From NCBI GenBank assembly GCA_948473085.1, contig CAOKWH010000015.1, positions 1 through 47,676 on the forward strand: 47,676 nt of DNA, read 5' to 3'. Under the pieces are notes generated by a model, which did no database searches, was not told the origin of the DNA, and was given only the letters and a program-made list of their open reading frames with translations. The stretch's first letter is position 1, and every line of letters starts with the position of its first letter. The stretch is from an uncultured Clostridia bacterium. Lineage in GTDB: Bacteria; Bacillota; Clostridia; Oscillospirales; Ruminococcaceae. Shown in pieces: positions 1-5,338 of this stretch. Made by a program: the position numbers and the translations under genes.

Positions 1-13
1 AGCATAAAGCAAT

Positions 14-78
14 TACTTACCTCGATGTTTTGGCAGAGCCAAAACTCGCCGGGAGGTAAATCGACGATTTACCGACCA
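14..78 (-). repeat. 3' palindromic cassette, copy 1
   Basis: The stop codon of paralogue A sits inside a perfect inverted repeat (GGTAAATC, 3-base loop, GATTTACC at about 57-75). It is followed by a second hairpin (TTTTGGC-TCT-GCCAAAA at about 33-49), flanked by GGCGAG and ATCGAGG. Near-identical copies follow the other two paralogues. The element could stabilise or terminate mRNA 3' ends, or be a REP-like repeat. Confidence 0.8.
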
Positions 79-1232
79 GTATCCGGGTTGGGCTTGGTAG
101 GCCTGCCTGTATTGCCGGCATTATTGCTGGAACTTGTGTTGGTTGTGGGCCGGGAGGAACTGCTGGAGCTGCTGGAGCTCTCCTCCCGATCGGAGCTGCC
201 TATGGCGTCGCGCAGCGGCCGGTCGGATGCAATATAGCTGGTGAGGTGGTCGGTGCGGTAAGCCAGGTAGCCGTCCTCAAAGGTGGTGTCCAACTCAATC
301 AGATCGCCATCATCCCATTCATAGAGGTACTCCATATCCCGGTCCTTGATAATCAGGTAGGAATTGGCGGCAAATACCGGCTTGCCGGGGAAGGAAATGC
401 AGACAATGTCCGCTCTGGGGTTGTCATCCTCCACATCCGGGTTGGTAACGGTGGTGTAGCTCAGGTTAAAGGGCTTCTCCTTGGTGGAGGAGAACTTGGC
501 CAGATATTCGGCTGTATCGCCAAAGTAAAGGGTGGACTTGGAAACATCGCCGCCGGCCATTACCAGGGGCATGGAGTTGTCCACTTCATATTCATCATCA
601 TTGATATAGTCGTAATCCCGGGCTGCAATTTCAAACTGTTCAAAGGATACATATTCTGTAGTGACATAATCCTTTAATTCAATCTCATCTCCGCCCTCAA
701 TAAAGCATTCGCCCACCAGGTCTGTCGGGTCGTCATACTCCTTCTTTACATCCCGCCAGCTGGACCAGCCCAAATTGGCATTATCATTATAGTCGTCCAT
801 CTCCCTCTGGGAAGTGACTTTTTTATCATCCCTGTCCACATACTTATCGGTAACTATGAACATGACATAGGCATCCTGGGAGTCGTAATAGGTATCCTTG
901 TTGGATTTGGCCTTGACCACCAGATAGTAGATGCCATCCCGGCCCCGCTCAACGCTCAGGTCGGAGAACTTGGCCTTTTCGCCGCTGCCATAGTATTCGC
1001 TGGCCTTAATGGTGTAGTTGTCAGCCGAATCTTTGTCAAAGTAGTTGTTGCCGTCCAGGAGCGGGAACCGATATTCCACACCCGGCACCAGCACATTGCC
1101 GCCGTCGGTATCCTCAAAATCCACCGACACCGGGCCATCAATATCCACATAGGTGCGGTTGGCCGCAAAGGCAACAGTAGTCGAGCCCGCCGCCAGAGCA
1201 ACCGCCAGCAGGAGCGCCATAAGCTTTTTCAT
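69..1232 (-). CDS. Secreted Ser-rich protein ending in NPDTGR (paralogue A)
   Basis: Predicted exported protein of 387 residues, function unknown. The N-terminus is a classic Sec signal peptide (MKKLMALLLAV..., cleavage likely after AFA near residue 24). The mature part is acidic and aromatic with no recognised fold. The C-terminus is a run of nine serines, then a Thr/Asn/Gly linker, then KPNPDTGR and stop. I chose the start at 1232 because GGAGGG lies a few bases upstream; an in-frame ATG at 1247 precedes that site. It is the most divergent of three neighbouring paralogues: it shares the C-terminal half pattern (a GKP.F segment, a YLYE segment, then SYIASD) and the tail. A possible -10 (TATAAT, minus strand) is at 1339-1344 but its -35 is weak. 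The NPDTG motif resembles a sortase signal, but there is no hydrophobic tail after it. Confidence 0.85.
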   Translation of the reverse strand: MKKLMALLLAVALAAGSTTVAFAANRTYVDIDGPVSVDFEDTDGGNVLVPGVEYRFPLLDGNNYFDKDSADNYTIKASEYYGSGEKAKFSDLSVERGRDGIYYLVVKAKSNKDTYYDSQDAYVMFIVTDKYVDRDDKKVTSQREMDDYNDNANLGWSSWRDVKKEYDDPTDLVGECFIEGGDEIELKDYVTTEYVSFEQFEIAARDYDYINDDEYEVDNSMPLVMAGGDVSKSTLYFGDTAEYLAKFSSTKEKPFNLSYTTVTNPDVEDDNPRADIVCISFPGKPVFAANSYLIIKDRDMEYLYEWDDGDLIELDTTFEDGYLAYRTDHLTSYIASDRPLRDAIGSSDREESSSSSSSSSRPTTNTSSSNNAGNTGRPTKPNPDTGR

Positions 1233-1544
1233 ATTCTTTCCCTCCATTATGTTAAGAACTTCCCCGCCAAAACCTTCTTTTGCGAGCAGGAGAGGCGGAT
1301 AATAAATACAAAATTAAATCCTCTGTACTCTTGTCCCCATTATACTCTATACAGTGTAAAAAATAAAGCGTTTTAACGCACCTGGATATAAAATCTTTTT
1401 CCATTTTTGCCAGGCAATGCGCTCCAAAAGCGCATTGTACCGAGGAAATATCCGCTTTGCTCCATCCTGTTAGTAAATTCTGTCTTTATATCCATATTCC
1501 TGCCAGACGGCCTGTAATACCCCTGCCCTTCCACTCAAATAAAT
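1233..1544. other. Intergenic region upstream of paralogue A
   Basis: About 310 bases, AT-rich. It holds the presumed paralogue A promoter: a TATAAT -10 on the minus strand at 1339-1344, with no good -35 (TTTATT at 1362-1367 at 17-bp spacing). The 11-bp hexamer repeats found upstream of paralogues B and C are not seen here. No gene is supported. Confidence 0.5.
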
Positions 1545-1569
1545 AAAGCCGCCTATTAAAGGCGGCTTT
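1545..1569 (-). terminator. Intrinsic terminator after paralogue B
   Basis: Perfect 9-bp stem AAAGCCGCC / GGCGGCTTT with a 7-base loop. On the minus strand it is followed by TTTATTTATTT, so it probably ends the paralogue B transcript about 255 bases past its stop, after the palindromic repeats. Confidence 0.75.
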
Positions 1570-1597
1570 GGGGGACTTGTGCTATTTTATTTGCTGC

Positions 1598-1722
1598 GAA
1601 ACGGGTAAACCCATTTGCTCTGGCAAAGCCAAATGTACAGAATGGGCACCCCGACTCGCAGGGAGGTAAGTTGCATACTATCCAACCATCGCAATATTCG
1701 ACATAGCCGAATTTGCAAGGAC
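1598..1722. repeat. Degenerate palindromic repeats
   Basis: Two more hairpin units of the same type lie between genes A and B: an ATTTGGC-like stem near 1615-1637, and ATTCGAC/GCCGAAT near 1704-1720 followed by TTGCAAGGA. A fragment reading CTCGCAGGGAGGTAA near 1653-1670 matches the 3' cassette of the paralogues, which suggests a decayed extra copy. Confidence 0.6.
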
Positions 1723-1769
1723 ATCGGCCAATTCATCTAAAACTTACCCAGTGGTACAAAGTACACCTC

Positions 1770-1836
1770 TTACTTACCTCGATGTTTTGGCAGAGCCAAA
1801 ACTCGCAGGGAGGTAAATCGTAGATTTACCGACCAG
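1770..1836 (-). repeat. 3' palindromic cassette, copy 2
   Basis: Same arrangement as copy 1, after paralogue B. The stop codon lies within GGTAAATC-TAC-GATTTACC, followed by CTCCCTGCGAG and the hairpin TTTTGGC-TCT-GCCAAAA. It is almost base-for-base identical to copies 1 and 3, and better conserved than most of the coding sequence next to it. Confidence 0.85.
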
Positions 1837-2860
1837 TATCGGGGTTGGGCTTGCCGCTGTTGCCGATGTTGGAGGAACTGCTGTTGTCCTTATCCTCTGT
1901 ATCCACAACCGAGTCCAGCTCCTTATCGGAAATGGCGTAGGAACCCAGGGTCCGGGTGGTCAGCTCCCAAGCCTCCTCATCCTTGTTGTACTTGGCATTC
2001 ACTTCCTTGGCGCCGTCGGCAGTTACCTCGTACAGGTAGCTATCCTCGTTTGCGTAGATGAACAGGGTACCATTGCGGTTAAAGGCGGGCTTGCCCTCGA
2101 AATTCAGGAAATCGATATTGGCATAGTCGTACTTGGCCGCAAACTCCTTGTTGTAGTTGGTGTTGTATTTCAGGTTCAGCTTGCCCTGGCCATTGGCGTT
2201 TACAGTGAAGATGGCCAGATCGTCGCCAAATTCAATGTCAATTTCGCCAACCTCATCGGCAAACTTTACAATGGCGCCGCCCTCGGGCAGCTGGCCGCCG
2301 TCAAAGTCGCTTACCATAGCAGTGGTAGATGCATAGGAAACATCAAAGCTGAACTTGTTTTCATCAATAGCCTTTTCAGCAGCGCTCTTGCTCTTGGCCA
2401 CCGACAGGGTACCGGCCAGGTCAAATTCCTTGGCAGTGGTGGTTTCGGGGATCTCCACAACAATGGCGTAGATGTAGCCATCCGCAGTCTTTACATAGTC
2501 CAGAACAGCGTCGGCGCTGCCAACCTTCCAGCTGGACTGTGCCTTGTAGCCCTTTACATCGTCCTTGTCGGCTGCTACCAGCTCGCCGGCATCAATGGCG
2601 CCCTCGGTGCCGCTGCCAACCTCGTCATTCCACAGCATAACAGGTACATAAACCTTCTCGCCGGCCTTGAGAATCTTCTCGGCATCCAGGGTGGTGGCGG
2701 TAAACTTTTCATCCTCGCCCTTGGTGTAAACCACCGAACCGGAAGTGTCCGCGCTGGTGTAGCCCAGTACAAAGCCCTTCTCGGTAGTCTCGGCAAAGGC
2801 AACGGATGCCAGGCTTACAGTCATTACTGCTGCAAGAGCAGAAGCCATCATCTTTTTCAT
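1826..2860 (-). CDS. Secreted Ser-rich protein ending in NPDTGR (paralogue B)
   Basis: Exported protein of 344 residues, function unknown. Residues 1-23 form a Sec signal peptide (MKKMMASALAAVM..., cleavage after AFA). The mature chain has a region beginning with GQGKLNLK (about residue 220). This continues through a YDYANIDF segment and a block ending YEVTADGAKE, then a GSYAISD motif, and is strongly shared with paralogue C. The tail is a four-serine linker and GKPNPDTGR-stop. The ribosome binding site is GGAGGAAC just upstream. Its promoter is clear: TTGCAA (2952-2957), 17-bp spacer, TATAAT (2929-2934). Three hexamer repeats lie immediately upstream. An envelope role is an inference from export and the possible WalR-like operator. 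Confidence 0.88.
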   Translation of the reverse strand: MKKMMASALAAVMTVSLASVAFAETTEKGFVLGYTSADTSGSVVYTKGEDEKFTATTLDAEKILKAGEKVYVPVMLWNDEVGSGTEGAIDAGELVAADKDDVKGYKAQSSWKVGSADAVLDYVKTADGYIYAIVVEIPETTTAKEFDLAGTLSVAKSKSAAEKAIDENKFSFDVSYASTTAMVSDFDGGQLPEGGAIVKFADEVGEIDIEFGDDLAIFTVNANGQGKLNLKYNTNYNKEFAAKYDYANIDFLNFEGKPAFNRNGTLFIYANEDSYLYEVTADGAKEVNAKYNKDEEAWELTTRTLGSYAISDKELDSVVDTEDKDNSSSSNIGNSGKPNPDTGR

Positions 2861-2928
2861 TGTTTTAGTTCCTCCTTAGGAATGTTTTGAATTTTTGTTT
2901 TTCATATAGGTTTCTGGCCTATGGTTGT

Positions 2929-2957
2929 ATTATAGTTTCCTGGCGGAGAAATTGCAA
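2929..2957 (-). promoter_or_regulatory. SigA-type promoter of paralogue B
   Basis: On the minus strand, -35 TTGCAA (2952-2957), a 17-bp spacer, and -10 TATAAT (2929-2934), about 70 bases upstream of the start codon. Confidence 0.85.
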
Positions 2958-2964
2958 GCCTTTT

Positions 2965-2992
2965 TGTAATTTGTTTGTAATTATTTCGTAAC
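2965..2992. promoter_or_regulatory. Three 11-bp direct repeats (candidate WalR/OmpR-type operator)
   Basis: Plus-strand hexamers TGTAAT (2965-2970), TGTAAT (2976-2981) and CGTAAC (2987-2992), each separated by 5 bases. The array ends 7 bases from the -35 of paralogue B. The pattern matches TGTWAH-N5-TGTWAH, the known WalR box. The same arrangement and distance occurs upstream of paralogue C. Confidence 0.7.
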
Positions 2993-3358
2993 TTGTTCAC
3001 ATCTAAATATACATATAGTAAAAAATGTAATACTTCCTCTCTTATTTTTTCCAAAATATCAACAAATCGTATTAAAAGTATTATTTTATTCCTCATTTTA
3101 TCCGGTTTTCTCAATAAATAATTACAATATTATTACATTTTAACAAAAGAAGAAATGGCAATCGGCCACCTTTTAAGCCGCAAAGCGCCCAAACATAGCC
3201 CATGCTATACCATATACAAAACAGTTTTATACTTAGAACAACCCCTGCACATCCTTTTAGGGTACTGATATTTACACGAAGCACATCGGCTCGGCTTCAT
3301 TCTTCCCCATCCAGTTATCCAAAGCCCCCATCACGCCGCAAAACTTTTATAGACAACA
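2993..3358. other. AT-rich intergenic stretch
   Basis: About 365 bases between the paralogue B operator and the terminator following paralogue C. It is strongly AT-rich up to about 3150. No convincing gene or RNA is seen. Confidence 0.5.
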
Positions 3359-3398
3359 AAAAAGACAGGACCATCCGGAGAAATAGTCCTGTCTTTTT
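3359..3398 (-). terminator. Terminator after paralogue C
   Basis: Perfect 13-bp stem AAAAAGACAGGAC / GTCCTGTCTTTTT with a 14-base loop. It is symmetric enough to work in both directions. On the minus strand it lies about 155 bases past the stop of paralogue C, after two palindromic repeats. Confidence 0.85.
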
Positions 3399-3454
3399 AT
3401 TCGTAATATAAGCTGTAACCCACAGAAGGGACTCATCAGCCAGTTATAAACCCG

Positions 3455-3562
3455 CGGTATTTGACAAAGTCAAATCTGCAAGGATACAAGGCCGCCCCAT
3501 CTGCCGCGATATTTTGGCGGAGCCAAAACTCGCAGGGAGGTAAATCGTAGATTTACCGACCA
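3455..3562 (-). repeat. 3' palindromic cassette, copy 3, plus extra REP-like unit
   Basis: After paralogue C there is the same stop-embedded palindrome (GGTAAATC-TAC-GATTTACC) and the hairpin TTTTGGC-TCC-GCCAAAA, followed by ATATCGCGG. A second unit follows: ATTTGAC-TTT-GTCAAAT (about 3463-3479), flanked by CTTGCAG and ACCGCGG. The stems differ in sequence but keep full pairing, which implies selection for the fold. Confidence 0.8.
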
Positions 3563-4623
3563 GTATCGGGGTTGGGCTTGCCACTGTTGCCACTGTTGGA
3601 AGAAGCGGGCTTGCTGCTCTCTTCCTTCTCCTCTGTAACAACCTTCTCGTCCAGCTCTACATCAGAGATAGCGTAGGAGCCCAGTGCTCTGGTCTTGAAC
3701 ACGAAGCCGCCCTCGTCCTCATCATACTTGGCACCGCGGATTTCCTTGGCGCCGTCAGCAGTTACTTCGTAGATGAAAGCATCCTCGTCAGCGTAGATGT
3801 AAGCAACACCTGTCTTGTTGAAGGAGGGCTCATACTCAAAGGTGATGAAGTCAATATTGGCATAGTCGTACATGTCGCCAAACTCAGCATTGAACTTTCT
3901 GTTGTTCTTCAGGTTCAGCTTGCCCTGGCCAGTTACATCAACCTCGAACTCGAAGTCATCACCGAAAGCCAGTGTCTGCTCGCCTTCAATATTGGTTTTG
4001 CCATCTGCTTCCTTAAACTGAACCAGAGTAGCATTTGCCAGGTCGTCCTCTACATCAGCATAGTTAGCGGCCTTAAAACCATACTCAGAACCAATATTCA
4101 TGGTAATGGTAGGCTTCTTCTCCTCATCCTTCAGGTCGGAAGAGTTCTTGTAAACAGAAATCTTACCGCCCAGGTCGGCTGTCTTGGTAGCAGAACCCTC
4201 GGGCAGAACGAAAGTAATAGCATAGACATACTTCTCGCCAATCTTAACCTGCTCGATAATGGGCTTCTCATCCAGGCTGCCAACAGTCCACTCGGCCTTT
4301 ACCTTGTAGCCCTTAACATCATCCTTATCGGAAATAGTAGCACCTGTCTTATCCAGCAGAGGGATAGCAACCTTCTTGCCGCCTCTTACTACACTGATAT
4401 CAGCAGCTTCACCACTTGTTACAGAGATAGCGCCATTATCATCACCATCTACCTTATCATTAGCAGTATTAAACTTGTTGTCATCGTTAGTGTCTACATA
4501 TACTTTGGCAGTACCGTCCTCTTTCAGCAGGTTTACCTCTGCAGCAGCGTCAGCTGCAAAAGCAACTGTTGTCATACCGCTGGCCATAACAGCAGCCAGG
4601 GTAAGAGCAAGTATCTTCTTCAT
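3553..4623 (-). CDS. Secreted Ser-rich protein ending in NPDTGR (paralogue C)
   Basis: Exported protein of 356 residues, function unknown. Residues 1-23 are a Sec signal peptide (MKKILALTLAAVM..., cleavage after AFA). The C-terminal half matches paralogue B closely (GQGKLNLK, YDYANIDF, YEVTADGAKEI, GSYAISD). It ends with a Ser/Asn linker and GKPNPDTGR. The start at 4623 is supported by GGAGGAAAAG upstream; an upstream in-frame extension to 4728 would run through the ribosome binding site and -10 region, so it is rejected. The coding sequence is less GC-rich than most of the window. The promoter is perfect consensus and lies beside three hexamer repeats, so this may be a strongly expressed, regulated envelope protein. 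Confidence 0.9.
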   Translation of the reverse strand: MKKILALTLAAVMASGMTTVAFAADAAAEVNLLKEDGTAKVYVDTNDDNKFNTANDKVDGDDNGAISVTSGEAADISVVRGGKKVAIPLLDKTGATISDKDDVKGYKVKAEWTVGSLDEKPIIEQVKIGEKYVYAITFVLPEGSATKTADLGGKISVYKNSSDLKDEEKKPTITMNIGSEYGFKAANYADVEDDLANATLVQFKEADGKTNIEGEQTLAFGDDFEFEVDVTGQGKLNLKNNRKFNAEFGDMYDYANIDFITFEYEPSFNKTGVAYIYADEDAFIYEVTADGAKEIRGAKYDEDEGGFVFKTRALGSYAISDVELDEKVVTEEKEESSKPASSNSGNSGKPNPDTGR

Positions 4624-4699
4624 TTGTTCTTTTCCTCCTAAAGTGTTTTGTTTACGAGCCGGGGAACCCTCTCCAGTTGATTCCCCTGTCGTTGGTTTT

Positions 4700-4728
4700 A
4701 TTATAGCGGCGGCGGCAACAAATGTCAA
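4700..4728 (-). promoter_or_regulatory. Consensus SigA promoter of paralogue C
   Basis: Minus strand TTGACA (4723-4728), 17-bp spacer, TATAAT (4700-4705): a perfect match to the SigA consensus, about 75 bases upstream of the start codon. Confidence 0.92.
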
Positions 4729-4735
4729 CAGATTT

Positions 4736-4763
4736 TGTCTTATATTTGTTACTTTTCTGTAAT
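4736..4763. promoter_or_regulatory. Three 11-bp direct repeats (candidate WalR/OmpR-type operator)
   Basis: Plus-strand hexamers TGTCTT (4736-4741), TGTTAC (4747-4752) and TGTAAT (4758-4763), with 5-base gaps. The array starts 7 bases from the -35 of paralogue C, exactly as at paralogue B. The two distal hexamers fit TGTWAH; the proximal one is degenerate. Confidence 0.65.
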
Positions 4764-4891
4764 TTTTAAAATTGTGCCAAAAACAAATACCCCTATGTGC
4801 TATCTATTTTAAGCATATTGACCAGATAAACCCTATTTTACGGCACAAAAATGCCACATATCCATACGGGTATGGGTAAAAATTTCAAATT

Positions 4892-4911
4892 AGTTACAAA
4901 GAGTTGTAACT
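4892..4911. repeat. Inverted repeat AGTTACAA-N4-TTGTAACT
   Basis: Perfect 8-bp arms with a 4-base loop, between paralogue C and the toxin locus. It could be a dyad operator; the arms include TGTAAC, like the hexamers at 4747-4763. Function unknown. Confidence 0.4.
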
Positions 4912-4918
4912 ATTCAAA

Positions 4919-4952
4919 CAGCCCGGCGGGTTTCCCCACTGGGCTGCTTTTC
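4919..4952. terminator. Terminator-like hairpin between paralogue C and toxin locus
   Basis: CAGCCC / GGGCTG stem with inner GGG/CCC pairing, followed by CTTTT on the plus strand. It may insulate the toxin promoter from upstream transcription. Confidence 0.5.
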
Positions 4953-4992
4953 TTCGGCTGGACAAGCCGCGTATTCCTGCTATTAAGTTTAT

Positions 4993-5021
4993 TTGTTAAA
5001 TCTTCCCCTTTGTGCTATACT
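4993..5021 (+). promoter_or_regulatory. Promoter of the Hol-Tox mRNA
   Basis: TTGTTA (4993-4998), 17-bp spacer, TATACT (5016-5021). Transcription should start near 5028, so the mRNA begins with the GGCACTGTCCG repeat and has a leader of about 100 nucleotides before the toxin start. Confidence 0.8.
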
Positions 5022-5029
5022 TACACCAA

Positions 5030-5065
5030 GGCACTGTCCGAAACGGCAGGCGGTTGGCCCCTTAC
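5030..5065 (+). repeat. Left inverted repeat of the type I TA locus
   Basis: GGCACTGTCCG (5030-5040) and CGGTTGGCCCCTTAC (5051-5065) recur in inverted orientation at 5249-5279 (there CGGTTGACCCCTTAC). The 5' ends of the toxin mRNA and the antisense RNA therefore read almost the same sequence. Confidence 0.8.
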
Positions 5066-5075
5066 ATACTTTTGA

Positions 5076-5119
5076 TGAAGGGGTGATTTTTCTTTGCCCC
5101 TTCATTTTTTGTGAAGGGG
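5076..5119 (+). promoter_or_regulatory. Toxin mRNA leader with SD-sequestering hairpin
   Basis: CCCCTTCA (5097-5104) pairs perfectly with TGAAGGGG (5112-5119) across a 7-base loop, burying the toxin Shine-Dalgarno sequence. An upstream copy of TGAAGGGG (5076-5083) could take the same CCCCTTCA and free the ribosome binding site. Mutually exclusive pairing of this kind is common in type I toxin mRNAs; here it is inferred from sequence. Confidence 0.6.
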
Positions 5120-5127
5120 GTGATTGC

Positions 5128-5208
5128 ATGGTAACTTACGAAGGGCTGTTTACCTTCTGTTTGGTTATTATTGGCATCATTGGCCTGTTTCAGGACAAAA
5201 AGAAATAA
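5128..5208 (+). CDS. Hol-Tox family type I toxin peptide (26 aa)
   Basis: Very short membrane peptide starting MVTYEGLF, with a single hydrophobic segment (about residues 7-20) and a charged QDKKK end. This is the layout of the putative holin-like toxin family (Hol-Tox) of Firmicutes, whose members are inner-membrane toxins controlled by antisense RNA. The ribosome binding site is a strong AAGGGGGTGA (5114-5123), 4-7 bases before the ATG. The stop codon lies inside the stem of a terminator shared with the antisense RNA. It has its own promoter (4993-5021) and faces a perfect consensus promoter at 5293-5321 on the other strand. Family assignment is by pattern; the convergent RNA architecture is the strongest support. 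Confidence 0.85.
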   Translation: MVTYEGLFTFCLVIIGIIGLFQDKKK

Positions 5209-5243
5209 CCGCCAGACCCTGAACAAGTTTGCGGTTATTTCGT
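5202..5243. terminator. Bidirectional terminator shared by toxin and antitoxin RNA
   Basis: Perfect 11-bp stem GAAATAACCGC (5202-5212) / GCGGTTATTTC (5231-5241) with an 18-base loop. Its 5' arm contains the toxin stop codon. Convergent transcripts would overlap here and could pair loop to loop. Confidence 0.85.
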
Positions 5244-5248
5244 AAACC

Positions 5249-5279
5249 GTAAGGGGTCAACCGTCTACCGGACAGTGCC
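5249..5279 (-). repeat. Right inverted repeat of the type I TA locus
   Basis: On the minus strand it reads GGCACTGTCCG, a short gap, then CGGTTGACCCCTTAC: the inverted partner of 5030-5065. Confidence 0.8.
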
Positions 5280-5292
5280 CTTTCTATATCCT

Positions 5293-5321
5293 ATTATAAG
5301 CCAGACGGGTTTATTTGTCAA
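5293..5321 (-). promoter_or_regulatory. Perfect consensus promoter of the antitoxin RNA
   Basis: Minus strand TTGACA (5316-5321), 17-bp spacer, TATAAT (5293-5298). It is stronger than the toxin promoter, as expected for an antitoxin RNA made in excess. It lies only 18 bases past the stop of the threonine aldolase gene, so read-through from that gene would also make antisense RNA. Confidence 0.93.
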
Positions 5322-5338
5322 ATCTGCCCGGCTGTTTT

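Larger units (their letters stand above)
5202..5286 (-). ncRNA. Candidate antisense antitoxin RNA
   Basis: A transcript of roughly 85 nucleotides is predicted from the perfect promoter at 5293-5321 to the shared terminator. It begins with the right inverted repeat and overlaps the 3' end of the toxin mRNA, as in Fst/RNAII and TxpA/RatA systems. There is no coding capacity. The RNA is inferred from promoter and terminator alone. Confidence 0.75.

Noticed and set aside
69-3562. Stop-codon read-through giving C-terminal extensions on the NPDTGR proteins
   Set aside because: The three downstream frames give unrelated hydrophilic peptides from the palindromes, with no membrane anchor.
3553-4728. 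Longer paralogue C start at 4728
   Set aside because: It would place translation over the -10, the leader and the ribosome binding site and mask the signal peptide; the ATG at 4623 fits both.
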